Source of the DNA: Actinomycetospora endophytica
GTDB lineage: Bacteria; Actinomycetota; Actinomycetes; Mycobacteriales; Pseudonocardiaceae
Direction of reading: 5' to 3'
Length of the DNA: 64,000 nucleotides
Assembly: GCF_021026375.1 (NCBI RefSeq)
Contig: NZ_JAJNDB010000010.1
Span: 62,001 to 126,000, forward strand
Below the pieces are notes generated by a model. That model had not been told where the DNA came from. It searched no databases and worked only from the letters and a program-made list of their open reading frames with translations. Position 1 is the stretch's first letter, and every line of letters begins with the position of its first letter. This document shows positions 7,586 to 15,589 of this stretch, in pieces. Position numbers and translations under genes: made by a program.

Positions 7586-7952
7586 GCTGACGGCCTTCTT
7601 GGGCGACCAACTCCGCGCGCTAGCGGGGAGTTCGGGCTTCTCCATCACAACGGACGGCCCCGACCTTGTCGTGGTCGGCGACGATGGTCGCAAGAGCCGG
7701 AACGGGACGGCCGCGATCCTCGATGACGGTGACGACCCGCGCCCCGCCGGCGAACGGGCGGCGACCGCGGCCAGGGCCGTACTCGGGCATGTGCAGGACG
7801 AGATCTCGCGTCAGATCGGGCAGCCTTGGCCTGGCGACGGCTCGGCGCTCCCACTCCCCGGGGCAGCGGTGGAGGACGGGTCACTCGTCGCCTGGTTCGG
7901 CGACCGCGACGCCCCGACCTGGCGCTCTGAACAGCTCCCGTTGCCCGCGTAG
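7575..7952 (+). CDS. Hypothetical protein, 125 residues (probable TTG start)
   Basis: The coding pattern becomes strong just before the end of the secreted-protein gene. The best start is TTG at 7575, overlapping that gene by 11 bp and giving LSHELTAFLGDQLRAL. Later parts read SGFSITTDGPDLVVVGDDGR and DPRPAGERAATAARAVLGHV. The protein is soluble, with a small alpha/beta character and no motif I recognise. It ends shortly before the nested palindrome at 7963-8060, which separates it from the converging hemW. Confidence 0.5.
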   Translation: MSHELTAFLGDQLRALAGSSGFSITTDGPDLVVVGDDGRKSRNGTAAILDDGDDPRPAGERAATAARAVLGHVQDEISRQIGQPWPGDGSALPLPGAAVEDGSLVAWFGDRDAPTWRSEQLPLPA

Positions 7953-7962
7953 ATCATCACTC

Positions 7963-8060
7963 GCCCTTGTCGCGGGCTACCACGGTCCCTGCGCCGCCTT
8001 GTCGTTCTGATTCACAACGACAAGGCGGTGCGGGGAGGGCGATTCCCCGCGACAAGGCGA
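7963..8060. terminator. Nested palindrome between convergent genes, likely bidirectional terminator
   Basis: The inner hairpin pairs CCGCCTTGTCGTT (7994-8006) with AACGACAAGGCGG (8016-8028) around a 9-base loop, and extends with a G-U pair to 7991/8031. An outer pair, CTTGTCGCGGG (7966-7976) and CCCGCGACAAG (8046-8056), encloses it. Inner and outer arms share the CTTGTCG word. The architecture is the same as the TAGGTGCGC repeats found elsewhere in this window but the sequence is unrelated. It lies just beyond the stop of hemW and of the gene ending at 7952. Confidence 0.7.
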
Positions 8061-8087
8061 CGCTCCACGGGCCGAACGCCGCAGCGG

Positions 8088-9326
8088 TCACGCCCCGGTC
8101 AGCGAGATCGCCAATCCGTCGGCGAGCAACCGCCCGCGCCGTGTCAGCACCGCGCGGCCGTCCTCCCACGCCGACCCGACCAGCAGCCCGTCCGCCGCCG
8201 CGCGCTCCCCGGCCGCGCGCCCGTCGTCGTCGAGCACCGATGCCGCCAACCCGTCGACCGTCCGCAGCTCCAGCAGCACCTGCTCGAAGCGCCGCTCCGC
8301 CCCGCTTAACAGCTCCCGCGCCTCGGCCGGCGACTCCCCCGCGGCCAGCATCTTCGAGTACCGCGCCGGGTGCCGGACGTTCCACCAGCGCACCCCGCCG
8401 ACGTGTGAGTGCGCGCCCGGCCCGGCGCCCCACCAGTCGCCGCCGGACCAGTAGCCGAGGTTGTGCCGGCACCGCGCCTCGACGGCCTTCGCCCAGTTCG
8501 AGACCTCGTACCAGGAGAGCCCGGCGGCCGAGAGCACGTCGTCGACGATCTCGTAGCGGTCGGCGAGGACGTCGTCGTCGGGCATCGGCAGCTCGCCGCG
8601 CGCCACACGGCGTCCGAGCGCCGTGCCCTCCTCGACGATCAGCGAGTAGGCCGAGACGTGGTCGGCGCCGGAAGCCAGGACCGCGTCGAGCGAGCGGCGC
8701 AGGTCGGCCTCGGTCTCGGTGGGCGTGCCGTAGATGAGGTCGAGGTTGACGTGCTCGAGCCCGGCCTCGAGAGCCGCCGAGGCCACCGACACCGCAGCAC
8801 CCGGGGTGTGACGACGGTCGAGGATCGCGAGCACGTGGTCGACGTCGGACTGCATGCCGAGCGAGAGCCGGGTGTAGCCGGCGTCGGCGATGGCCGCGAG
8901 CAGGCCCGGCGTCGTCGACTCGGGGTTGGCCTCCGTCGTCACCTCGGCGCCGGGGGCGAGCCCGAACGACGAGCGCACCGCGTCGAGCACCGCGACCAGG
9001 CCTTCGGCCCCGAGCAGGGAGGGCGTTCCTCCGCCGAGGAAGACGGTGTCGGCGGGCGGAGCACTCCCGAGCACCGACGCGCCGAGATCCAGCTCCCGCC
9101 GGAGCCCCTCCAACCACGACGCGGGCGATGCCGGGTCGTCCGACGAACCCGAGAGCCCCAGGTCGGAGGCCGTGTAGGTGTTGAAGTCGCAGTACCCGCA
9201 GCGGGTCGCGCAGAACGGCACGTGGACGTAGACGCCGAACGGGCGCGTCCCCAGCCCGTCGAGCGCGGACGGGGGCAGCGCGCCGTCGGCCGGGGCGGGC
9301 TCGCCGCCGGGAGGCACGGAAGGCAC
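8088..9326 (-). CDS. hemW: Radical SAM protein HemW (coproporphyrinogen III oxidase-like, heme chaperone)
   Basis: The 412-residue protein carries the radical SAM motif CATRCGYC (CxxxCxxC) in YVHVPFCATRCGYCDFNTY, then VFLGGGTPSLL, ANPESTTPG, LSLGMQSDVDHVL, NLDLIYGTPTE and VSAYSLIVEEGTALG, all hallmarks of HemW/HemN. HemW binds heme and a 4Fe-4S cluster and is thought to deliver heme; it lacks coproporphyrinogen oxidase activity in studied bacteria. GTG at 9326 is chosen because upstream sequence lacks coding character; a second in-frame GTG is at 9317. An open frame continues far upstream antisense to sirA but is spurious. Confidence 0.92.
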   Translation of the reverse strand: MPSVPPGGEPAPADGALPPSALDGLGTRPFGVYVHVPFCATRCGYCDFNTYTASDLGLSGSSDDPASPASWLEGLRRELDLGASVLGSAPPADTVFLGGGTPSLLGAEGLVAVLDAVRSSFGLAPGAEVTTEANPESTTPGLLAAIADAGYTRLSLGMQSDVDHVLAILDRRHTPGAAVSVASAALEAGLEHVNLDLIYGTPTETEADLRRSLDAVLASGADHVSAYSLIVEEGTALGRRVARGELPMPDDDVLADRYEIVDDVLSAAGLSWYEVSNWAKAVEARCRHNLGYWSGGDWWGAGPGAHSHVGGVRWWNVRHPARYSKMLAAGESPAEARELLSGAERRFEQVLLELRTVDGLAASVLDDDGRAAGERAAADGLLVGSAWEDGRAVLTRRGRLLADGLAISLTGA

Positions 9327-9472
9327 GACCCGATTGTGCCTGCGCGCCGTTCGTGCCTCCGGCACGTGTGCGTGCGTTTCCGTGCCCAGGCACGGAAACA
9401 CACGCACGTGCGCGGAGCGCGAAGCACCACATGCGGTGGAATCAGGACACGGCACATGGCACGCTGGTCGTC

Positions 9473-9556
9473 GTGAGTGCCCTGGACCCGATGCTCGTCG
9501 GCCGACCCCATGTCGACCTCGCGCGCGTCGCCAGCGCACTCTGCCCGGCCTGCTGA
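9473..9556 (+). CDS. Cysteine-containing leader peptide upstream of sirA-cysHDN (27 residues)
   Basis: GTG at 9473 opens a 27-codon ORF ending GRPHVDLARVASALCPAC. The HVDL.R core and the two Cys codons immediately before the stop match the actinobacterial sulfur-gene leader peptides. Canestrari and co-workers showed for mycobacteria that Cys-rich short ORFs act as cysteine-responsive attenuators: ribosome pausing on Cys codons when cysteine is scarce opens the downstream operon. It lies 121 bp before the sirA start, and eight more peptides of the same pattern occur in this window. Confidence 0.85.
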   Translation: MSALDPMLVGRPHVDLARVASALCPAC

Positions 9557-9564
9557 GCAGCGCC

Positions 9565-9623
9565 GCTGACCGCCCGCGCGTCGGGCACCCACCACCACGA
9601 CCGTCAGCAGGTGCCGCGCGGGC
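9565..9623 (+). promoter_or_regulatory. Candidate attenuator structure between leader peptide and sirA
   Basis: Two overlapping pairings are possible just after the leader stop: GCTGAC (9565-9570) with GTCAGC (9603-9608), and GCCCGCGCG (9572-9580) with CGCGCGGGC (9615-9623). They cannot both form as simple nested helices, so they could be alternative states switched by a ribosome stalled on the leader Cys codons at 9542-9553. The structures are read by eye; the switching is inference. The sirA ribosome-binding site (GGAGG, 9662-9666) is about 40 bases further on. Confidence 0.4.
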
Positions 9624-9677
9624 AGGCCCACGGGGTCGATCTCGCGTGTGTCCTGCGCCCCGGAGGACGTACCACCG

Positions 9678-11447
9678 ATGACCAGCGCTCCGTCCAGCGA
9701 AGGCGCCTCGACGCCCGAGGAGTCCTACGCCGAGACCACCCCGCTCGGTGTGAAGGACGTCCCCGACGACAAGCCGGTCAAGGCCAAACCGAAGCCCCGC
9801 AAGGGCAAGGCCGAGGCGCAGTGGGCGCTGGGCTACCGCGAGCCGCAGAACAAGAACGAGCAGTCCAAGAAGGACGACCACCCGCTCAACGTGCGCGCGC
9901 GGATCGAGAACATCTACGCGCACCGCGGGTTCGACTCGATCGACCCGGCCGACCTGCGCGGGCGTTTCCGCTGGATGGGGCTCTACACCCAGCGCGCCGA
10001 GGGCTATCCGGGCACCGACACCGGCCACGTCGAGGAGGAGCTCCTCGACGCGCGGCACTTCATGCTGCGGGTGCGGGTCGACGGCGGCGGGCTGACGACG
10101 GAGCAGCTGCGGGTCATCGGCGAGATCAGCCAGACCTTCGCGCGCGACACCGCCGACGTCACCGACCGCGAGAACATCCAGCTGCACTGGATCCGCGTCG
10201 AGGACATGCCGGAGATCTGGCGGCGCCTCGAGGCCGTGAACCTCTACACCACCGAGGCGTGCGGCGACTGCCCGCGCGTGATCCTCGGCTCGCCGGTCGC
10301 CGGGATCAGCGCGGACGAGATCATCGACGGCACGCCCGCCGTCGACGAGATCGTCGAGCGCTTCATCGGTGACCGCTCGCTCGCGAACCTCCCCCGCAAG
10401 TTCAAGACCGCGATCTCGGGCCAGCAGGACGTCGCGCACGAGGTCAACGACGTCAGCTTCGTCGGCGTCAACCACCCCGAGCACGGGCCGGGCTTCGACC
10501 TGCACGTCGGCGGCGGCCTCTCGACCAACCCGAAGCTCGCGGTGCGGCTCGGCGCATGGGTCCCGCTCGACGAGGTCGCCGACGTCTGGCACGCCGTCGT
10601 CGCGGTCTTCCGCGACTACGGCTACCGCCGGCTGCGCACCCGCGCCCGCATCAAGTTCCTCATCGCCGACTGGGGCCCGGAGAAGTTCCGGCAGGTCATG
10701 GAGGACGAGTACCTGCACCGCAAGCTCGTCGACGGCCCGGCCCCGGACCCGATCGCCGGCACCATCGACCACATCGGCGTGCACGACCAGGTCGACGGCA
10801 AGAAGTACGTCGGCGTCGCGCCGCCGGCGGGCCGGACGAGCGGGTCGACGCTGGTCGGCGTCGCGAAGGCCGCCGAGGACGTCGGGTCGGGCCGGGTCCG
10901 GCTCACGCCGTACCAGAAGATCCTGGTGCTGGACGTCCCGCCGGAGCAGCTCGACACCCTGACGACGGCGCTGGACCACCTCGGGCTGCCCGCGCGGCCG
11001 TCGGTGTTCCGCCGGGCGACGATGGCCTGCACCGGGCTGGAGTTCTGCAAGCTCGCGTTCGTCGACACCAAGAACCGCGCCGGCGAGCTGGTCGAGGAGC
11101 TCGAGAAGCGCCTCGGCGAGGTCGCGCCCGAGCTCGAGACGCCGATCTCGATCCACCTCAACGGCTGCCCGAACTCGTGCGCGCGGGTGCAGGTCGCCGA
11201 CATCGGGCTCAAGGGCCAGATCGTCAACGACGCCGAGGGCAACCCGGCCGCGGGCTTCCAGGTCCACCTCGGCGGCGGGCTGGGTCTCGACTCCGGGTTC
11301 GGCCGCAAGCTGCGCGGTCACAAGGTCCTCTCCGCCGACCTCGGTCCCTACGTCGAGCGCGTCGTGCGCAACTTCGTGGAACACCGCGAGGCCGGCGAGC
11401 GCTTCGCCCAGTGGGTCGTGCGCGCCGAGGAGGGCCAGCTGTCGTGA
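9678..11447 (+). CDS. sirA: Ferredoxin-dependent assimilatory sulfite reductase (SirA/NirA family)
   Basis: The 589-residue protein reduces sulfite to sulfide with siroheme and a 4Fe-4S cluster. The four cluster ligands are visible as ACTGLEFC (CxxxxxC) and GCPNSC (CxxxC) in the C-terminal half. The N-terminal WMGLYTQR and TTEACGDCPRV segments match actinobacterial SirA, where a Tyr-Cys crosslink has been described near these sites. ATG 9678 is preceded by GGAGG at 9662-9666; an in-frame ATG at 9648 has no such site. It heads an operon with a zinc ribbon, cysH, cysD and cysN, all overlapping or abutting. It could act on nitrite, but the operon favours sulfite. Confidence 0.93.
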   Translation: MTSAPSSEGASTPEESYAETTPLGVKDVPDDKPVKAKPKPRKGKAEAQWALGYREPQNKNEQSKKDDHPLNVRARIENIYAHRGFDSIDPADLRGRFRWMGLYTQRAEGYPGTDTGHVEEELLDARHFMLRVRVDGGGLTTEQLRVIGEISQTFARDTADVTDRENIQLHWIRVEDMPEIWRRLEAVNLYTTEACGDCPRVILGSPVAGISADEIIDGTPAVDEIVERFIGDRSLANLPRKFKTAISGQQDVAHEVNDVSFVGVNHPEHGPGFDLHVGGGLSTNPKLAVRLGAWVPLDEVADVWHAVVAVFRDYGYRRLRTRARIKFLIADWGPEKFRQVMEDEYLHRKLVDGPAPDPIAGTIDHIGVHDQVDGKKYVGVAPPAGRTSGSTLVGVAKAAEDVGSGRVRLTPYQKILVLDVPPEQLDTLTTALDHLGLPARPSVFRRATMACTGLEFCKLAFVDTKNRAGELVEELEKRLGEVAPELETPISIHLNGCPNSCARVQVADIGLKGQIVNDAEGNPAAGFQVHLGGGLGLDSGFGRKLRGHKVLSADLGPYVERVVRNFVEHREAGERFAQWVVRAEEGQLS

Positions 11448-11599
11448 GGTCCTTCCCGGTGCAGTACTGCCCCTACTGCGGTGAGCAGGACCTCCGCCCG
11501 CGGGAGACCCCCGAGGGCGCCTGGGAGTGCGCGGACTGCCGCAGCACCTTCGTCGTCACCCGATCCGTGACGTCAGCGTTGACGGGAGCACATCAGTGA
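11444..11599 (+). CDS. Small zinc-ribbon/rubredoxin-like protein of the sulfate reduction operon (51 residues)
   Basis: The gene starts at GTG 11444 inside the sirA stop (GTGA) and ends overlapping the cysH start, so it is translated in step with both. It has two Cys pairs: VQYCPYCGEQDLRPR and WECADCRSTFVV, a CxxC...CxxC zinc ribbon or rubredoxin-like site. Similar tiny proteins sit between sirA and cysH in other actinobacteria. A role in electron transfer or in assembling the reductases is plausible but unproven. Confidence 0.8.
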   Translation: MRSFPVQYCPYCGEQDLRPRETPEGAWECADCRSTFVVTRSVTSALTGAHQ

Positions 11600-12318
11600 C
11601 CAGCACCGAGGCCGACACCCGACGGGCGGACGCCCTGGCGGCGGGCGAGCGCTTCGCCTCGCTCGAGTCGAGCACCGACCACCTCGAGCTCACCCACGAG
11701 ATCCTCGAGTGGGCCGCGCAGACCTACGGCGAGAAGCTGATCGTCGCGTCGAACATGCAGGACGCGGTGCTGGTCAAGCTCGGTGCCGAGGCCCGGCCCG
11801 GCGTCGACGTGCTGTTCCTCGAGACCGGCTACCACTTCGCCGAGACGCTGGGGACCCGCGACGCGGTCGCGCACGTCTACGGCGTGAACATCGTCGACGC
11901 CCACCCGGACCAGACGGTCGCCGAGCAGGACGAGCTGATCGGCAAGGACCTCTTCGCGACCGACCCCGGTCAGTGCTGCAACCTGCGCAAGGTCATCCCG
12001 CTGCAGCGGACGCTCGCGAACTACGACGGGTGGGTCACCGGAGTGCGCCGCGTCGAGGCCCCGACCCGCGCGAACACGCCGCTGGTCACCTGGGACGAGC
12101 GGCACTCTTTGGTCAAGGTCAACCCGATCGCGCACTGGAGCGACGAGCAGATGGACGCCTACATCGCGGAGAACGCGGTGCTGGTGAACCCGCTGGTCGC
12201 CGACGGCTACCCGTCGATCGGCTGCCAGCCGTGCACCGCCAAGCCGGCGCCGGGCGCCGACCCGCGCAGCGGCCGCTGGGCGGGCTTCACCAAGACCGAG
12301 TGCGGGCTGCACGGATGA
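11596..12318 (+). CDS. cysH: Adenylyl-sulfate (APS) reductase CysH
   Basis: The 240-residue protein reduces activated sulfate to sulfite. The PP-loop region reads EKLIVASNMQDAVLVKLG, followed by VLFLETGYHFAET. The paired cysteines in DPGQCCNLRKV and the later GCQPC are the four 4Fe-4S ligands that mark APS reductases rather than cluster-free PAPS reductases. The catalytic ECGLHG tail is present. With no cysC in the operon, direct use of APS fits. GTG start 11596 overlaps the previous stop, with GGGAG a few bases upstream. Confidence 0.93.
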   Translation: MTSTEADTRRADALAAGERFASLESSTDHLELTHEILEWAAQTYGEKLIVASNMQDAVLVKLGAEARPGVDVLFLETGYHFAETLGTRDAVAHVYGVNIVDAHPDQTVAEQDELIGKDLFATDPGQCCNLRKVIPLQRTLANYDGWVTGVRRVEAPTRANTPLVTWDERHSLVKVNPIAHWSDEQMDAYIAENAVLVNPLVADGYPSIGCQPCTAKPAPGADPRSGRWAGFTKTECGLHG

Positions 12319-13229
12319 CCGCCACCGTCGAGACCACCGCGCACGACCAGCTCGCCGCCCTCGAGTCCGAGGCCATCCACGTGATGCGCGAGGTGGCCGG
12401 CGAGTTCGACCGCCCGGTGATCCTCTTCTCCGGCGGCAAGGACTCGATGCTGCTCGTGCACCTGGCCCGCAAGGCGTTCTGGCCCGCGCCGGTGCCGTTC
12501 CCGGTGCTGCACGTCGACACCGGGCACAATTTCGACGAGGTGCTGTCGTTCCGGGATGCGGTGGTCGAGCGCTACGGGCTGACGCTCGAGGTCGCGAAGG
12601 TCCAGGACTACCTCGACGACGGCCGGCTCACCGAGCGCGCCGACGGCACCCGCAACCCGCTGCAGACCACTCCCCTGCTCGACGCCATCGCCGACAACCG
12701 GCACGACGCGGTCTTCGGCGGCGGTCGTCGGGACGAGGAGCGGGCGCGGGCCAAGGAGCGGATCTTCAGTCTCCGCACCGCGTTCGGTGCTTGGGAGCCG
12801 AGTCGGCAGCGCCCCGAGCTGTGGAACCTCTACAACGGGCGCCACAAGCCCGGCGAGCACGTGCGCGTGTTCCCGCTGTCGAACTGGACCGAGCTCGACG
12901 TCTGGCGCTACATCGCCCGCGAGGGCATCGAGCTGCCGACGATCTACTACGCGCACGACCGCGACGTCTTCGCCCGCGACGGCATGTGGCTCACCTCCGG
13001 CCCGTGGGGCGGACCGCGCGACGGCGAGACCGTGGTGTCGAAGACGGTCCGGTACCGGACCGTCGGCGACGGGTCGTGCACCGGCGCCGTCGAGTCCACC
13101 GCCACGACGTTGGACGAGGTGCTCGCCGAGGTCCGCGAGTCCCGGCTGACCGAGCGCGGGGCGACGCGCGCGGACGACCGGCTCTCCGAGGCCGCCATGG
13201 AGGACCGCAAGAAGGAGGGCTACTTCTAG
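12315..13229 (+). CDS. cysD: Sulfate adenylyltransferase subunit 2 (CysD)
   Basis: The 304-residue protein carries the ATP pyrophosphatase loop VILFSGGKDSMLLVHLA, then FPVLHVDTGHNFDEVL, VFGGGRRDEERARAKER and PLSNWTELDVWRYI, all CysD signatures. With CysN it makes APS from ATP and sulfate, driven by GTP hydrolysis. Its ATG overlaps the cysH stop (ATGA) and its stop abuts the cysN start. Length is normal for the family. Confidence 0.95.
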   Translation: MTATVETTAHDQLAALESEAIHVMREVAGEFDRPVILFSGGKDSMLLVHLARKAFWPAPVPFPVLHVDTGHNFDEVLSFRDAVVERYGLTLEVAKVQDYLDDGRLTERADGTRNPLQTTPLLDAIADNRHDAVFGGGRRDEERARAKERIFSLRTAFGAWEPSRQRPELWNLYNGRHKPGEHVRVFPLSNWTELDVWRYIAREGIELPTIYYAHDRDVFARDGMWLTSGPWGGPRDGETVVSKTVRYRTVGDGSCTGAVESTATTLDEVLAEVRESRLTERGATRADDRLSEAAMEDRKKEGYF

Positions 13230-14522
13230 ATGGCGCCGGACACGAAGCGGAGCGGAGCTGGACTCGTCGAGACTGATCTTCTGCGGTTGGCGACGGCGGG
13301 GAGCGTCGACGACGGCAAGTCGACGCTCGTCGGGCGCCTGCTCTACGACACCAAGTCGGTGCTCGCCGACCAGATGGAGGCCGTGGAGCGCGCCACCCAG
13401 GGCGGCGGCGACCCCGACCTGTCGTTGCTGGTCGACGGGCTGCGCTCGGAGCGCGAGCAGGGCATCACGATCGACGTGGCCTACCGCTACTTCGCGACGC
13501 CGCGCCGCTCGTTCGTCCTCGCCGACACCCCCGGCCACGTCCAGTACACCCGCAACACCGTCACCGGCGCCTCCACCGCGCAGCTCGCGGTGCTGCTCGT
13601 CGACGCGCGCCACGGCGTCGTCGAGCAGACCCGTCGTCATGCCGCGGTGATGGCGCTGCTGCGCGTGCCGCGCCTGGTGCTCGCCGTCAACAAGATCGAC
13701 CTGGTCGACTACGACGAGACGACCTACCTGACGATCGCCAAGGAGTTCGTCGAGATCGCGCAGTCGCTCGGGTACGGGGACTCCGACGACACTGCCGTCG
13801 TGACGATCCCGGTGTCGGCGAAGGTCGGCGACAACGTCGTCGTGCCCTCCGAGCGGACGCCCTGGTACGACGGCCCGACGCTGCTCGACCACCTCGAGTC
13901 CGTCCCCGTCGACGGGCCCGACGCCGCCGCGCCGTTCCGGTTCCCGGTGCAGACCGTGATCCGGCCGCGCACCGCCGAGTACCCCGACTACCGCGGGTAC
14001 GCCGGACTGGTCGGGGCGGGCACCGTGCGGGTCGGCGACCCCGTCGTCGTCCTGCCCGACGGCCAGCGCACGACGATCGAGGGCATCGACCGGTTCGAGG
14101 GCTCGGTGGACTCGGCCGTGGCGGGCGACAGCGTGGTGCTGCGCCTCGCCGACGACCTCGGGGTCGCCCGCGGCGCGGTGATCGCCGCCGCCGACGACGC
14201 CCCGGAGGCGGTCACCGAGTTCTCCGCGACCCTGGCGTGGCTGCACGACAAGCCGCTGGTGCCCGGGCGCAAGCTGCTGGTCAAGCACGGCACCCACACC
14301 GTGCAGGCGATGATCACCGCGGTGCTCGACCGGCTCGACGTGCAGACCCTCGCCCGCGAGCCCGACCCGGACGGCCTGGAGATCAACGACATCGGGCACG
14401 TCGCGATCACCGTCGCCGAGCCGCTGCCGCTCGACGACTACGACCGCGTCGCCGCGACCGGCTCGTTCCTGGTCATCGACCCGCAGGCCGGGGACACGCT
14501 CGCGGCGGGGATGCGCGCGTAG
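13230..14522 (+). CDS. cysN: Sulfate adenylyltransferase subunit 1, GTPase (CysN)
   Basis: The 430-residue protein shows the translation-factor-type GTPase domain: G1 GSVDDGKSTLVGRLLYD, G3 DTPGH, G4 NKID and G5-like VSAK, followed by two beta-barrel domains. This is the length of stand-alone CysN; no APS kinase (CysC) domain is fused, unlike the CysNC proteins of mycobacteria. That suits APS-using CysH in the same operon. The TAG stop (14520-14522) is the first three bases of a palindromic repeat. Confidence 0.94.
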   Translation: MAPDTKRSGAGLVETDLLRLATAGSVDDGKSTLVGRLLYDTKSVLADQMEAVERATQGGGDPDLSLLVDGLRSEREQGITIDVAYRYFATPRRSFVLADTPGHVQYTRNTVTGASTAQLAVLLVDARHGVVEQTRRHAAVMALLRVPRLVLAVNKIDLVDYDETTYLTIAKEFVEIAQSLGYGDSDDTAVVTIPVSAKVGDNVVVPSERTPWYDGPTLLDHLESVPVDGPDAAAPFRFPVQTVIRPRTAEYPDYRGYAGLVGAGTVRVGDPVVVLPDGQRTTIEGIDRFEGSVDSAVAGDSVVLRLADDLGVARGAVIAAADDAPEAVTEFSATLAWLHDKPLVPGRKLLVKHGTHTVQAMITAVLDRLDVQTLAREPDPDGLEINDIGHVAITVAEPLPLDDYDRVAATGSFLVIDPQAGDTLAAGMRA

Positions 14523-14596
14523 GTGCGCTTCGCGCTCGTGAGCACTAATTGACGTCAGAGCGTCAATTAGTGCTCACGAGCGCGTCAGCGCACCTA
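14520..14596. repeat. TAGGTGCGC palindromic repeat, copy 1 (bidirectional stop/terminator)
   Basis: Outer arms TAGGTGCGC (14520-14528) and GCGCACCTA (14588-14596) enclose a perfect 23-bp inner stem, 14532-14554 with 14561-14583, around loop TCAGAG. The inner arm contains GTGAGCACTAATTGACG. The terminal TAG is the stop of cysN on the plus strand, and the terminal CTA is the TAG stop of the converging hydrolase on the minus strand. It therefore ends both genes and very probably terminates both transcripts. Confidence 0.9.
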
Positions 14597-15412
14597 TGAG
14601 ATGAACGTCAGGAGATCCTTGTCGAGCGCCTGCTGGTACGGGCCGGCGATCCCGTGCGGGGCGCCTGGGTACACCTTGAGCTCGGCGTTCTTGACGAGCG
14701 GGACCGCCTTCATCGCGGCGTCGTGGATCGGGACGATCTGGTCGTCGTCGCCCTGCGCGATGATCATCGGGACGTCGATCGCCTGGAGGTCCTCGGTGAA
14801 GTCGCTCTCGGAGAACGCCTTCACGCAGTCGTAGGCGGCCTTGAGTCCGACGGTCATGCCCTGCCGCCAGAAGTCGTCGCGCGCGCCCTGCGAAATCTGA
14901 CTGCCGTCGCGATTGGTACCGTAGAACTGCGCGGACAGATCTTTGTAGAACTGCGAGCGGTCGGCGAGGACACCGGCGCGAATCTGGTCGAAGGCCTCGA
15001 GGGGCAGCCCTTCGGGGTTCTTGTCGGACTTGATCATGACGGGCGGGATGGCGCCGGCCGTGAAGACCTTGCTGACGCGGCCGTTCGCCTTCCGCGCCGC
15101 GTAGCGCACGACCTCGCCGCCACCCGTGGAGTGCCCGACGAGCACGACGTCGCGCAGGTCGAGGTTCTCGATGAGCGCGGCGAGGTCGGCGACGTAGGTG
15201 TCCATGTCGTTGCCGTCCCAGGTCTGGGACGAGCGGCCGTGCCCGCGACGGTCGTGCGCGATCCCGCGGAAGCCGTGGTCGGCCACCATCTTCAGTTCGA
15301 CGTCCCAGGCATCCGAGGTCAGCGGCCACCCGTGGCTGAACACCACGGGCCGGCCCTTGCCCCAGTCCTTGTAGAAGATCTGGGCGCCGTCAGGAGAGGT
15401 GTTGAAGGGCAT
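14594..15412 (-). CDS. Alpha/beta hydrolase, chloroperoxidase-like
   Basis: The 272-residue protein has the family opening MPFNTSPDGAQIFYKDWGKG, the oxyanion segment FSHGWPLTSDAW, nucleophile elbow LVGHSTGGGE (Ser at about residue 98), AQGDDDQIVP carrying the acid, and catalytic His in GAPHGIAG. This pattern is that of non-heme chloroperoxidases/aryl esterases that use acetate to make peracids. The in vivo substrate is unknown. ATG at 15412 is the family-typical start; the stop is provided by the repeat at 14520-14596. Confidence 0.88.
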   Translation of the reverse strand: MPFNTSPDGAQIFYKDWGKGRPVVFSHGWPLTSDAWDVELKMVADHGFRGIAHDRRGHGRSSQTWDGNDMDTYVADLAALIENLDLRDVVLVGHSTGGGEVVRYAARKANGRVSKVFTAGAIPPVMIKSDKNPEGLPLEAFDQIRAGVLADRSQFYKDLSAQFYGTNRDGSQISQGARDDFWRQGMTVGLKAAYDCVKAFSESDFTEDLQAIDVPMIIAQGDDDQIVPIHDAAMKAVPLVKNAELKVYPGAPHGIAGPYQQALDKDLLTFIS

Positions 15413-15513
15413 GAGGATTCTCCGAGCGGTCGGGAGAGGGTCCCCTCGATCGTGTCTCTCCGCATTGCGCGGACGCATCAGTCAAGCGACGGCACTCCGG
15501 GATCCATTCGGGC

Positions 15514-15589
15514 TAGGTGTGCTCCGCACTCGTGAGCAGAAAGTGTCGTCATAGCGACACTTTGTGCTCACGAGCACGAAGTGCACCTA
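15514..15589. repeat. TAGGTGCGC palindromic repeat, copy 2
   Basis: The copy runs from TAGGTGTGC (15514) to GTGCACCTA (15589). The inner stem pairs GTGAGCAGAAAGTGTCG with CGACACTTTGTGCTCAC, with one mismatch. The stem core (AAAGTGTCG) differs from copies 1 and 3 yet both arms changed together, so pairing is conserved rather than sequence. The last 12 codons and the stop of the HAD gene on the minus strand lie inside it. Confidence 0.85.

Noticed and set aside
8088..11384. Minus-strand open frame of about 1,100 codons extending hemW upstream across sirA
   Set aside because: Only the first part (8088-9326) matches HemW. The rest is antisense to sirA and arises from GC bias.
12207..14399. Long minus-strand open frame opposite cysD/cysN
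   Set aside because: Low-complexity Arg/Gly/Val product with no domain; the plus-strand genes are certain.
14520..14596. Palindrome as insertion sequence or transposon end
   Set aside because: No transposase or target duplication seen. Repetition at gene ends fits a terminator-like intergenic repeat better.
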